Shown in pieces: positions 1 to 8,376 of a stretch of DNA of 24,914 nt. The notes beneath the pieces were generated by a model that was not told where the DNA came from, searched no databases, and saw only the letters and a program-made list of their open reading frames with translations. The first letter of the stretch is position 1. The number at the start of each line of letters is the position of its first letter. A program made the position numbers and the translations under genes. The DNA is taken from assembly GCA_020847555.1 (NCBI GenBank), contig JADLBT010000109.1, forward strand, positions 1-24,914, read 5' to 3'. This DNA comes from Gemmataceae bacterium (GTDB taxonomy: Bacteria > Planctomycetota > Planctomycetia > Gemmatales > Gemmataceae).

Positions 1-696
1 CTGCCCCTCGCGGGCGGCGAGGCGGAACTGGTCAACACCGGGAAGGTGACCGGGATCAACAACGACCACGGCATCTCCCCCGATGGCAAACTCCTCGCCA
101 TCTCGGCGGGGCAGATCTACGTGCTGCCGGCGGCGGGCGGCACGCCGCGCCAGGTGACGCAGCTCACCCCGAGCTACTACCACGGCTGGTCGCCGGACGG
201 CAAGACGCTGGCCTACTGCGCTCGCCGCGACGGCAACTTCGACATCTATACCATTCCGGTGGCTGGAGGCGCTGAGCGCCGGCTAACCACCCACGCCGGC
301 TACGACGACGGCCCCGACTACTCCCCGGACGGCAAGTGGATCTATTTCAACTCCGACCGCGCTGGGAGCTGGGATGTCTGGCGCATGCCCGCTGACGGCG
401 CCGGCCCGGACGACGTGAAGGCGGAGCGCATCACCCACGACGAGCACGAGGACTGGTTCCCGCATCCATCGCCGGACGGGAAGTGGCTGCTCTTTCTCTC
501 GTTCCCGAAGGGAACGAAGGGCCACCCGGCGAACAAGGACGTGGCGCTGCGGTTGATGCCCCTACCGGGCGCGACACCGCCACGGACCGAGATCCGCGAG
601 GTGGTGCGCCTGTTCGGCGGCCAGGGGACGCTCAACGTCAACTCCTGGTCGCCCGACAGCAAGCGCTTCGCCTATGTCGCCTACACACTGAAATGA
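1..696 (+). CDS. TolB-like PD40 beta-propeller protein (5' end outside window)
   Basis: The reading frame is open from base 1, so the true start lies upstream and only the last 231 codons are present. The protein carries repeated beta-propeller blades of the PD40/WD40-like type: SPDGK occurs at least four times (near 67, 193, 328 and 472), and a variant SPDSK lies close to the C terminus. Blades typically read '[24 protein letters not shown]', as in TolB and in the propeller part of Tol/DPP-type proteins. In this lineage such proteins are usually secreted or periplasmic and act as binding scaffolds; no catalytic domain follows the propeller here. The gene ends 37 bases from the stop codon of the next, convergent gene, and I see no clear terminator in that gap. 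The family call is firm, the exact role unknown. Confidence 0.85.
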   Translation: MPLAGGEAELVNTGKVTGINNDHGISPDGKLLAISAGQIYVLPAAGGTPRQVTQLTPSYYHGWSPDGKTLAYCARRDGNFDIYTIPVAGGAERRLTTHAGYDDGPDYSPDGKWIYFNSDRAGSWDVWRMPADGAGPDDVKAERITHDEHEDWFPHPSPDGKWLLFLSFPKGTKGHPANKDVALRLMPLPGATPPRTEIREVVRLFGGQGTLNVNSWSPDSKRFAYVAYTLK

Positions 697-733
697 GTCT
701 CGCGCGTGCCCGGCGCCAACCGCGCCCGAGGCA

Positions 734-3700
734 TCAGCGCCCGAGGAACTTCTCCACCCGCGCCCGCAGGGCCTTGTCCTGCAGCCCGCGCAGGGTCCGG
801 ACGTGCGCCTCGGTGAGATGCGCCCGTTGCACCTGCCCCTTCTCCAGGGCGTCGAGCAGGGCGGCGGCGCGCACGTCGGTCCGTACCAGGGCGTCGAGGG
901 CAAGCTTGCGGTTGCCGGCCGAGTAGTGGCCAAGCCCCGCCAGCAGCAGCCGCGCCACCTCGGGCGACTCGACGTCGGAGAGTCCACTGATCGCGCCCAT
1001 CTGCAATTCCGGGTGAACGCCCTTCGCCAGGTACTTCGCGAGCCGCGCCCCGCCCTTCTGCCAGGGGGCCAGGGCGAGCAGGCGTTGCGCGTCGTAGCGC
1101 GTGCCAGTCGGGATCTTCTCGTTGTCGGCCATCGCCGCGGCCTGAGCCAGCGCCTGGCGCCAGCGTTCGGCTAACCCGGCGTCGCCCTTGAGGATCTCGG
1201 CCAGGCGCCGCCCCGGCCAGACGCCTTGCAGGCTGATGCCGTTGATGACGCCGCCGCCAAGGACCACCGCCTGCCAGTCGCGCAGCGGCTCGCCGGCCCT
1301 CGGAAGCGACACCTCCAGCAGCCGCCGGATCTGATCCACGTCGTTGCGCTTGCCGGCCGCGATGCTGACGCGCCAGATCCACGGGATGCGGCGGTACTCC
1401 TCCTTCGCGTCGCCCTTCAGGTCGGCACTGAGCGCGCGCACGAGGTCGGCCGCCTGGTTCGGGTAGCGCTCGATCAGTGCCTGCCGCTCCTTCGCGGGGC
1501 GCTTGTTGTCGAGCAGCTGCCGGGCCAGCGCGGCAGCGTCCGCGGTCTTCTCGCCCGCGCCGAGGTAGGCGACCAGGTCGGCCATGTCCTGCGGCGTGAT
1601 GTCCTTCTCCAGCCCCTCCGGCATCAGCGACTTGCCGGTCCCCGCGAGGGATTCCAGTTCCGACCGCAGCAGCACCTCCTCCTTGCCCTCCTGGCCGCGC
1701 AGAGTGACGGCGGCGGCGCTCTCGCTGGCGAGGGTGCCGGCGAAGAGGCGGCCGGCGCTCGTGGCGGCGACATATTCCAGGTAGCGCGTATCGACGTTGC
1801 GGTTCGGATCGAGGATCTCGATCAGCAGGTACTCGGCCGGCTTGCCGGCGACGGTGGCGAGGTCCGGGCCGACCGCGTGGCCCTCGTTGCCGAGCCGGTG
1901 GCAGGCGGCGCAGCGCTTCGCGAACACGTCCTTGCCGCGCGCGCGGTCCCCCTTGAGGGCGAGCGCCGCGCGGTAGGCGTCCACCACCTTTTGCCGGTCA
2001 GCGCTGCCGGGGCCGCCGAGGAGTTTCGCTGCCAGCGTTCGCACCTGCAAGTTTTTATGCGTGAGCAGGCGCTGACGGCGGGCCGTATCGATGTGGGCGG
2101 CGGGGATCGCGGTTTTCTCGATCGCCTGAAGCAGCTGGCGCTGCCAGTCGGTCCGGCTCAGCAGCAGGTCGAGTACCTGGCCGCGGAGCGAGGGGCTGTA
2201 ACTCTTCCACCCTTTCACCAGCGCGGCGGCCGCCGCCCGGTCGGGGATTCGGCCCAGCGCCGCGGCGGCGCCGGCCTGGAGCGCCGGCGGGTGCTGCGGG
2301 CCGAGCAGCCCGGCCAGCAGGGACACGTCGGCGGTCCGCCGGGCGCCATCTCGACCCAGGACGCGGAGCGCGGCCAGCCGCACTGGCTCGACCGCCTTTT
2401 CGTCAACGGCGGTCGCCCGCGCCTGGGTGAGCGCCCGCCGGATCTGATCGCATATCCCGACGTCAGGAAGGCTGTCGAGGGATTCTCCGCGCCGCTGCAG
2501 CGCCTCCAGCACCCCGGCGAGGGCGGCCGTTTGCCACGCGGCCAAGCTACCCTCCTTCGTCGGAAGGATCTTGCCGAGCGCGCCAGCGAGCGCCTTCCGG
2601 TCCTCCAGCGCGGTCGCGACGGCCAGCAGGCGCTGCACCACCGGCTCCGGCGGACCGTCGGCCGCGAACATGGCGGCCAGCACGTCCCCAACGTTCCGGC
2701 GCTGCACGCTGCTGAGCACCGCGGCTGTCAGGTAGCCGTCGCCCGCGTGCCGCAGCGCCAGGGTCGCCAGCGCCCGGCCGGCCCGCGGGTCGTCCCACTG
2801 ACCCAGGGTGCAGGCCAGCTGTAACCGTACCTGGGCGTCGGCATCTTCGGTGAGCTTCAGCAGCGCCGGGCCGGCGTCCCGAGACGAGGCGAGGAAGTCC
2901 GCCGCCAGACGCACGGCCTGCCGGCGCACGCCCGGGTGCGGGTCGGCGAGTGCTCGCACAACGAGGTTGGGCGCCAGGACGCCGAGCCCGTTCAGCACGC
3001 CCAGCGCCTGAGCCCTCGTCTCGGCGTACTCGGCGGTCCTCGCCAATCGCTCCAACTCCTTCGCCGCGGTCCTGTCCGCACGCCACAGCAGCAGTTGTGC
3101 CGCCAGGTCGCGCCGCCAGCCGTTCGGGCTGTCCAGCGCCGCCACCAGTCCCGCCGTGTCGAGTTTGTCGAGCCGCGGCGCCGCCCGACGCCTGGTCGCC
3201 TCGGGCACAACGCGGTAAATGCGGCCCATCGTGCTCCCCGCCCGCAGATCGACCTTCGCCAGATCCTCCGGCGGGATCCAGCGCGGGTGCTCGATCACGA
3301 AGCGGTACATATCGACGACGTACAGTGTCCCGTCCGGCCCGGTCCGCACCTGAACCGGCCGGAACCAGGTGTCGGTTGAGGCCAGGAACTCCGACGTCTC
3401 CTCACCTTTGGCCCGCTTGCCGACGAACGTCGAGCCGCGCGGTGAGAGCGCCATGCGATGCACGAGCAGGTTAACCGGCTCGCACACGAAGGCGTTCCCG
3501 GTGAACTCCTTGCCGAGCAGGTCATCGCGGTAGATGCCCAGCCCACACGCCGCGGTGGTACGTCCGCTGGAGCCGGACCGCTTGAACAGTTGCAGATCCT
3601 TGCTCAGCGGGTGGAGGCGGTTCGGGTCGGGGCCTTCCGGCACCAGCACCCCGGCGGGCGGCGGGGCCGCGTGCGGGTTGCGGCGCAGGTAATGGTCGGC

Positions 3701-5776
3701 GAGCGGGTAGTGCCGGCAGAGCGTGCTGTTGTCGCACCCGAACCAGCTGCCCCAGTCGTCACGCACGCGCCCCTGCTGCGTCCGCCCCGTCGCCGGTTCG
3801 AGAAGCCCCTCGTCCGGCTTGATGCGGAAATCGCGGTCGCCCAACTCGATCACGCGCACCGGCTTCGCGCCGGCCGGACCGTTCAGCGGGTAGCACGCGA
3901 TCCTGCCGCCGAACAGCCCGCACGAGCCGTACACCCAGCCGTCGAGCCCGTACTCCAGGCTGTTCACGCGCGCCTGGTAGTTGCCGGTGCCGAATCCGCT
4001 GAAGACCTTGCGCACCACGTCCGCCTTCCGGTCGCCGTCGGTGTCCTCGGCGTAGAGGATGTCGGGCGCCGCGCACACGAGCACGCCCTTGCGCCACACC
4101 GTCACGCCCGTCGGAAACGGAATGTTGTCGAGGAAAACCGTCGCCCGGTCGTAGATACCGTCGCCGTCGGTATCCTCCACCACCTTGATGCGCCCGCCGG
4201 GCTGGTAGTCGCCGCCGACGCCCTCCGGGTAGTCGTACATCTCCGCCACCCACAACTTGCCGTCGGGACCGAAGTCGATCGTCACCGGATCGACCACCAG
4301 CGGCTCGGCCGCGACCAGTTCCACCTTCAGGCCCGCCCGCACGCGGATCGCCGACCGCGACTGCTGCGGCGAGAGCCCCTGCGACCCGCCCGTCTTTTTC
4401 GTGTCGAACGGCGCCTTGAACTTCGGCCCGACGAGTTCCTTGACCGCGTTGATGATCTTCTTTTCCAGACCCGGCGCGAAGCGGACCGGCACGTCGTAGT
4501 AGACCATTGCCCCAGCGCCCTCGTACCCGCCCTCCTTGAGGACGCGCTCCGACGGGATGTAGCAGGGGTCGTCGTTGGCGTAGGCGCACACGCACAGCCG
4601 CAGCCGGTCGAGTTCCTTCTTCAGCGCCAGGGCGTAATCGACCACCACCTCGCCGGGCAGGAACGCCAGCGCCACCGACTCGCCCAGCGTCCAGACCTGA
4701 ATCGGGTAGTCGATCTTCGAGCGTAGTTTCTCGCCGCGGTCGAGGCGGGCGAGCTGCACCCGGGCGTGGTAGCCGATGGCGTCGGTGCGCTTCGCCCGCT
4801 TCTCCCACTCCGCGCGTGTCGGCGGGGTGTCAAGCGGCAGCTCCAGCTTGCGCCAGCGCACGGCCACGTCGCCCGCCACCGGCGCGAGAAACCCCTGCAC
4901 CAGGCGGCGCACCTCACGAGCGATTGAGGCGCCCTGGGCGCGGGCAATGTCGGCCTTGTCGCCGGTCACGCCCGATGTCGGATTCGCGTCGGCCCCGCAG
5001 CCGATCGACACCAGCGCCACCGCCCCCGGGTGGTCGTCCTCGATTAGCTCGGCCGCATACCCGGCCCAGTCGCCGCTAATCTTGTTGTTCGACAGGGTGA
5101 CGCAGTGACAGGCGTATGTCACATGCACAGCCCGCACCCTGCCCTTCGGATCGCGCACCACCAGCAGCGGCAGGTCGTGATCGACCGGGCCGCCCTTCTT
5201 CCGGCGGTTCATCGCGAACGTGGCCTTGCCGATGCCCCAGCTTAGCCGCGCCGGCCGGCGGTCGGCGAGGGCGGCCCGCGCGACCTTTTCGAGGTTGTCC
5301 GTCAGGTCGGCGGTATAGCGGTCGATGTGCTGCTGGTGTTCCTTCGGGATGGGCTGGCCGAACAGCGTCGGCGCGACACCTGTTAGCATCGGCGCCGTGT
5401 GCGTGTGCGTCGCGGTGATCGCCAGCCGCTCCGGCTTGAGCCCACCCTTCTTCGCCAGGCGGCGGCCGACCGCCTGCACCATGCCCCACGGCAGGCCGAG
5501 GTTATCGACCGTGACGAGCACGGCCGGCTCGCCGCCTTCGGTATTGAGCGCCAGCGCCCGGGCGTAGATCTTCTGCGTCACTCCTTCCGACTCGGTACGC
5601 CGAAACCCGAATCCGCTCAGGCGCACCGGGTAGGCCGGCGTGATGTCGATCTTCGCCACGCCGATGACGTAGGTGCCCGGCTGCTTGCCGTCCGCGGCGG
5701 ACGGTCCGGGACAGAGGGCGAGCCAGGCGAAGGCGGTGAGGGCAACGGGGAGACAGGGGTACGGCATGCGTCGCAT
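734..5776 (-). CDS. Secreted ceramidase-like / PVC dehydrogenase / HEAT / cytochrome c fusion protein
   Basis: This is a 1680-residue protein with a signal peptide (about residues 1-28, ending in an AxA-like SAA). Residues 35-460 resemble neutral/alkaline ceramidase: the putative zinc ligands are present as THTH (H124/H126), H224, E376 and Y406. The segment that would carry the nucleophilic Ser reads GADANP, so ceramide hydrolysis is doubtful. Residues 475-855 match the PVC-type membrane-bound dehydrogenase propeller (TIGR02604-like), with two Ca-binding-type loops, DTDGDG (535) and DTDGDR (578). HEAT-like helices fill 870-1260. A cytochrome c domain (TIGR02603-like) has CAACH at 1289-1293 and a likely distal Met in SLMPEG (1385). 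Residues 1410-1680 are again HEAT-like. A strong GGAGG lies 7 bases before the ATG. These proteins are thought to oxidise sugars or alcohols outside the cytoplasm and pass electrons to the heme. Substrate unknown. Confidence 0.88.
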   Translation of the reverse strand: MRRMPYPCLPVALTAFAWLALCPGPSAADGKQPGTYVIGVAKIDITPAYPVRLSGFGFRRTESEGVTQKIYARALALNTEGGEPAVLVTVDNLGLPWGMVQAVGRRLAKKGGLKPERLAITATHTHTAPMLTGVAPTLFGQPIPKEHQQHIDRYTADLTDNLEKVARAALADRRPARLSWGIGKATFAMNRRKKGGPVDHDLPLLVVRDPKGRVRAVHVTYACHCVTLSNNKISGDWAGYAAELIEDDHPGAVALVSIGCGADANPTSGVTGDKADIARAQGASIAREVRRLVQGFLAPVAGDVAVRWRKLELPLDTPPTRAEWEKRAKRTDAIGYHARVQLARLDRGEKLRSKIDYPIQVWTLGESVALAFLPGEVVVDYALALKKELDRLRLCVCAYANDDPCYIPSERVLKEGGYEGAGAMVYYDVPVRFAPGLEKKIINAVKELVGPKFKAPFDTKKTGGSQGLSPQQSRSAIRVRAGLKVELVAAEPLVVDPVTIDFGPDGKLWVAEMYDYPEGVGGDYQPGGRIKVVEDTDGDGIYDRATVFLDNIPFPTGVTVWRKGVLVCAAPDILYAEDTDGDRKADVVRKVFSGFGTGNYQARVNSLEYGLDGWVYGSCGLFGGRIACYPLNGPAGAKPVRVIELGDRDFRIKPDEGLLEPATGRTQQGRVRDDWGSWFGCDNSTLCRHYPLADHYLRRNPHAAPPPAGVLVPEGPDPNRLHPLSKDLQLFKRSGSSGRTTAACGLGIYRDDLLGKEFTGNAFVCEPVNLLVHRMALSPRGSTFVGKRAKGEETSEFLASTDTWFRPVQVRTGPDGTLYVVDMYRFVIEHPRWIPPEDLAKVDLRAGSTMGRIYRVVPEATRRRAAPRLDKLDTAGLVAALDSPNGWRRDLAAQLLLWRADRTAAKELERLARTAEYAETRAQALGVLNGLGVLAPNLVVRALADPHPGVRRQAVRLAADFLASSRDAGPALLKLTEDADAQVRLQLACTLGQWDDPRAGRALATLALRHAGDGYLTAAVLSSVQRRNVGDVLAAMFAADGPPEPVVQRLLAVATALEDRKALAGALGKILPTKEGSLAAWQTAALAGVLEALQRRGESLDSLPDVGICDQIRRALTQARATAVDEKAVEPVRLAALRVLGRDGARRTADVSLLAGLLGPQHPPALQAGAAAALGRIPDRAAAAALVKGWKSYSPSLRGQVLDLLLSRTDWQRQLLQAIEKTAIPAAHIDTARRQRLLTHKNLQVRTLAAKLLGGPGSADRQKVVDAYRAALALKGDRARGKDVFAKRCAACHRLGNEGHAVGPDLATVAGKPAEYLLIEILDPNRNVDTRYLEYVAATSAGRLFAGTLASESAAAVTLRGQEGKEEVLLRSELESLAGTGKSLMPEGLEKDITPQDMADLVAYLGAGEKTADAAALARQLLDNKRPAKERQALIERYPNQAADLVRALSADLKGDAKEEYRRIPWIWRVSIAAGKRNDVDQIRRLLEVSLPRAGEPLRDWQAVVLGGGVINGISLQGVWPGRRLAEILKGDAGLAERWRQALAQAAAMADNEKIPTGTRYDAQRLLALAPWQKGGARLAKYLAKGVHPELQMGAISGLSDVESPEVARLLLAGLGHYSAGNRKLALDALVRTDVRAAALLDALEKGQVQRAHLTEAHVRTLRGLQDKALRARVEKFLGR

Positions 5777-5811
5777 GGGATGCCTCCGGGGGTAGCGGGC
5801 GTGTCGGCATC

Positions 5812-5840
5812 ATCATGTAGTTTTGCGGCGCCTGCGGCAA
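5812..5840 (-). promoter_or_regulatory. Possible sigma70-like promoter of the ceramidase/dehydrogenase gene
   Basis: On the minus strand, TTGCCG (5835-5840) and CATGAT (5812-5817) are separated by 17 bases. CATGAT would sit about 35 bases before the ATG at 5776. Each hexamer matches the consensus at about four of six positions, so this is weak and rests on spacing and placement only. Confidence 0.28.
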
Positions 5841-5871
5841 GGACCGGCGCCAGACATGGTTCTTTCCCCTG

Positions 5872-5964
5872 CACCCCCCTGCCCTCCTCTCCCATCAGGA
5901 GAGAGGGGGGCGAAGGCGCCCTCACCCCCCTGCCCTCCTCTCTCATCAAGGGAGAAGGGAGAGA
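5872..5964. repeat. Two tandem C/T-rich hairpin repeats
   Basis: Two copies start at 5872 and 5923, 51 bases apart, and share the first 20 bases (CACCCCCCTG then CCCTCCTCTC). Each continues through a CATCA loop into a G/A-rich complementary arm (GGAGAGAGGGG in copy 1, GGGAGAAGGG in copy 2), so each folds into a hairpin. Copies of this look are common dispersed intergenic elements in planctomycete genomes (recollection, not checked). They lie downstream of the purA-like gene and upstream of the ceramidase-like gene, and could end transcription of the former. Confidence 0.6.
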
Positions 5965-6012
5965 AGTACAGCACAATCGTGTCTGCCTGCTCGGGGGTGG
6001 CTGACTCGGACG

Positions 6013-7305
6013 TTAATCGGGGTGCCGGCGTTTGCGGAAGTGGAAGCCAGTCCAGCTCCTTTGCTGGTGAGTCGGTCCAAACCCGATCCCGACCACCGGG
6101 GCCAGCTCCCCGACGTGCTGCAGAAGCTGTTCCGTCGTCGCAGGGGTAAGCACCGGGGCGGCCTCGCGCAGCCCCTCGGTCAGACGGGACTGCCACGCCA
6201 GGTTGGGGGCGGTGCATGCGGTCGGCGTGAAGCCACGATACTCCGCGCAGATCGGGCACGGACCTTCCGCGAGCTGATCCAGGTGATTTACCACGATCCC
6301 ATCAAGCGGCCCGGCGACGGCCGCCGCGTAGCGCAGCAGCGGCAGATCCAACCACCCACAACGCAGCCCGCCCTGCCAACGGTTCCAGGGGTTGCCGGGA
6401 TCTTGCAGCTGTTTCGTCAGCTCGGCGGAGAACGTCGGCAGCGGGCCTTCCCCGTGGCGCGTCGTGTACGCCCGGGTGATGCCCAGCACGGCGACCGCGT
6501 CAACCTGCAGCTGCTCGACCAGCTCCCAGGCGTGGTGAGCGGTGACGGTACTCCAGGTGGTGTGTGGATGGAAGCCGCGATACTCGTCGAGCAGCACGCC
6601 CTGGGCGCCCTCGAAAAGGGCGGTCCGGCAGGCGGGGACCGTCGCCGACAGTGTGATTCCTCCCTGCAATACCTCGCTCAGCTGCGTCGCCACCTCCTCG
6701 GTGCTCAGCTCCCAGACCGCCAGTGCTTCCGAGCAATCGCCCTCGATGGCGGCGAGGAGGGGCTGCACCTCCAGGAGGACACGTTGGCGCTGCAACTCCA
6801 GCTTCCCGCGCAGGGTGTCCGGGTCCAGCAGGTCTGCGGCGAAGATGGCGTCCTGGCCGTGTCGCAACCAGTAGCTGCGTGCCTCGCCGATGCCCTGCCC
6901 ACACGAGCCGTGCCGGCCGTCGCCTCGGGCCAGCTCGCGCAGCCGGTTCAGCCCCCTGTGCCAGACCGTTGTCACCAGACAGCGCGGGTGGACGCTAAGC
7001 AGGTCGAGCGGACCCGGAATGCCCAGCTCGGCGAGGTGTGCGGCCTCGCGCAGCAGCGCGGGCGGGTCGATCACCATCTGTGGACCGAGGTACGTCCGAG
7101 CGCCCGTGCCCGCCAGCGTCCCGGCCCCGAACTGCGAGAAGGTGTGGCGGCGGCCGTCCGGCAGCTCGACGTTGTGGCCGGCCTGGCTCCCGCCGCAGTA
7201 GCGGACCACGAGGTCGGCCTCGTAGCGGCGGGCCAGGTAATCGACGACGGCCCCCTTGCCCTCGTCTCCGAACCCGAGGCCGACGGTGATGATGGCGCGG
7301 CGCAT
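6013..7305 (-). CDS. Adenylosuccinate synthetase-like (PurA superfamily) enzyme, divergent
   Basis: The protein has 430 residues, the usual PurA length. PurA couples GTP hydrolysis to ligation of an amine donor (aspartate) onto IMP. Conserved features are GDEGKG (13-18) with the catalytic Asp, AGH (42-44) with the catalytic His, FEGAQG (231-236), YTTRHGEGP (280-288), GWLD (317-320) and LDQL (342-345). Several substrate residues are changed. The IMP-site TTGRGIGP becomes SCGQGIGE (134-141), and the aspartate-binding TTGRxRR loop becomes a WQGGLRC stretch (310-316) with fewer Arg and no Thr pair. The STGPDR end becomes GFGPTHQQR. A paralog with a different amine donor or acceptor is likely; housekeeping PurA is less likely. 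The ATG at 7305 was chosen because AGGAG precedes it and the Rossmann start MRRAIITVG fits; an upstream extension to 7455 would overlap the vWA gene. It is the last gene of the DUF1152-pseudokinase-vWA run. Confidence 0.85.
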   Translation of the reverse strand: MRRAIITVGLGFGDEGKGAVVDYLARRYEADLVVRYCGGSQAGHNVELPDGRRHTFSQFGAGTLAGTGARTYLGPQMVIDPPALLREAAHLAELGIPGPLDLLSVHPRCLVTTVWHRGLNRLRELARGDGRHGSCGQGIGEARSYWLRHGQDAIFAADLLDPDTLRGKLELQRQRVLLEVQPLLAAIEGDCSEALAVWELSTEEVATQLSEVLQGGITLSATVPACRTALFEGAQGVLLDEYRGFHPHTTWSTVTAHHAWELVEQLQVDAVAVLGITRAYTTRHGEGPLPTFSAELTKQLQDPGNPWNRWQGGLRCGWLDLPLLRYAAAVAGPLDGIVVNHLDQLAEGPCPICAEYRGFTPTACTAPNLAWQSRLTEGLREAAPVLTPATTEQLLQHVGELAPVVGIGFGPTHQQRSWTGFHFRKRRHPD

Positions 7306-7321
7306 GACGACTCCTGACCGC

Positions 7322-7370
7322 GTCCGAGCCCGAAGCGTCAGCGCGGGCTGGCGCTCCGGGTTGGTCGGAC
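7322..7370 (-). repeat. Intercistronic hairpin between the vWA and purA-like genes
   Basis: Outer arms GTCCGA (7322-7327) and TCGGAC (7365-7370) enclose CCCG/CGGG and AGCG/CGCT pairings, giving a bulged stem of about 14 base pairs. An alternative inner hairpin uses AGCCCG (7327-7332) and CGGGCT (7344-7349). The structure fills most of the 73-base gap. Its GCGTCAGCG core resembles dispersed planctomycete repeats I have seen. It could protect mRNA ends, weaken read-through, or be an inserted repeat. Confidence 0.5.
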
Positions 7371-7378
7371 AGCCACGA

Positions 7379-8365
7379 TCACAACTTCGCGACCCCGGAG
7401 CCGGCGCCGGACTCGGGCACGCGGACCGCCGGTCCCTTGCCGCCCCGGCTCTCAACGACCGGACCGAGCGCCTTCCCGATCGCCCGCGCGACCGATGCCG
7501 ACGTCCCCTCCTCCTCCAGGTCGCCGGTCAGCTCGTCCAGGTCCACCTTGCCCTCAGTAACCGCGACCGTCGAGGCGATCAGCTCGCAGATGCCGGCCGG
7601 ATCTTCCAGCCGCAGGACGTGCTGGCCCAGCAGTTCCACCCAGCGGCGGTGGACCTCCTCGTTGTTCCAGTGGCTCGTCAGCCGCGGCAGCACGAAGTAA
7701 ACCTCGTACATTCGCTGCAGCTCTGCGATCAGATCTTCGACCGGGATGTCGGCCTGAAGCGAATCGCCGATGACCTTCGCCACTTCCTTGCGCTTCACCC
7801 GCGCGTATGGGATCTCGTCGCCGACCACGAAGAGGTAGCCGCGCCGGCCGCGCTTTTCGTGGCAGTCCAGGGCGGTGTGGCGGGCCATGAAGTACAGCGC
7901 CAGCTCGTAAGACTCGGTGATGTGGCCGCCGCCGCCGCCCTCCAGGTACAGCTTGGCGAGATCCTCGTCGATCTCGATGCCGGACTCGAACTGGCCGACC
8001 TGCAGCGGCGCGGCGTCGCACGTCGCGTCGCCGATCGCGCCGATCAGGATTTGCGGGTCCGCCAGGTAGCCCTTGCGCAGGAGCAGCCCCATCAGGCGCG
8101 GCAGGTTCTCCTGCAGAATCCGCGGCACCGCCTGCATGCTGCCGGTCACGTCGAACAGGACGGCGACGGCGTGGCTGTTCGGGTGAGCGTCGCTGTCGCG
8201 CGACTCACGCACGGTCACGCCGTAGGGGTTCATCTTCTGGTGGACGGTGCGGCTGACGCTACCGCTGCGGACCGCCCGGTCGTACTCGAAGGCGTCCCGG
8301 CCGGTGCTGGCCCGGACCTTCGCCCGGTCGTGGTAGTGCTCGTCGGACCAACGTGTGCCACCCAT
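7379..8365 (-). CDS. von Willebrand factor A (vWA) domain protein with intact MIDAS
   Basis: The protein has 328 residues, no signal peptide and no membrane segment, so it is probably cytoplasmic. A vWA fold spans about residues 62-230: the MIDAS motif is DVTGS (72-76), a variant of DxSxS, followed by GDATCD (112-117), a five-Gly run ahead of HITESYELAL (143-157), and VVGDE (181-185), which would supply the remaining metal ligands. Proteins of this kind bind a partner through a divalent cation. The C-terminal 60 residues are acidic and then Gly/Ser-rich, probably disordered. The gene follows the pseudokinase with only 10 bases between coding ends; its ribosome binding site starts in the stop codon of that gene, so the two are probably translated together and may form a complex. 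I recognise this as a conserved, uncharacterised bacterial vWA family. Confidence 0.85.
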   Translation of the reverse strand: MGGTRWSDEHYHDRAKVRASTGRDAFEYDRAVRSGSVSRTVHQKMNPYGVTVRESRDSDAHPNSHAVAVLFDVTGSMQAVPRILQENLPRLMGLLLRKGYLADPQILIGAIGDATCDAAPLQVGQFESGIEIDEDLAKLYLEGGGGGHITESYELALYFMARHTALDCHEKRGRRGYLFVVGDEIPYARVKRKEVAKVIGDSLQADIPVEDLIAELQRMYEVYFVLPRLTSHWNNEEVHRRWVELLGQHVLRLEDPAGICELIASTVAVTEGKVDLDELTGDLEEEGTSASVARAIGKALGPVVESRGGKGPAVRVPESGAGSGVAKL

Positions 8366-8369
8366 GTTG

Positions 8370-8376
8370 CCTCCTT
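8370..8376 (-). promoter_or_regulatory. Ribosome binding site overlapping the upstream stop codon
   Basis: On the minus strand the junction reads TGAAGGAGGCAACATG. The last base of the pseudokinase TGA is the first base of AAGGAGG, and the vWA ATG follows after four bases. This arrangement is typical of translational coupling and supports both the stop and the start chosen. Confidence 0.8.

Noticed and set aside
1226..2824. 532-codon open frame on the plus strand
   Set aside because: It is antisense to the giant fusion gene, rich in Arg/Gly/Ala/Gln as expected for a high-GC shadow frame, and has no recognisable domain.
3458..4726. 422-codon open frame on the plus strand
   Set aside because: It is antisense to the dehydrogenase domain, with low-complexity composition and no ribosome binding site or family match.
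5872..5964. CRISPR array from the two repeat units
   Set aside because: There are only two copies, the repeats are hairpins of low complexity, and no cas genes are present.
6013..7305. Phage-type PurZ (2-aminoadenylosuccinate synthetase)
   Set aside because: No phage genes or Z-genome partners (datZ, dpoZ-like) lie nearby, and the altered loop does not obviously match PurZ. It needs a tree before such a claim.
6022..7317. 431-codon plus-strand open frame opposite the purA-like gene
   Set aside because: It mirrors the real gene almost exactly; the minus-strand protein has clear PurA motifs and the plus-strand one has none.
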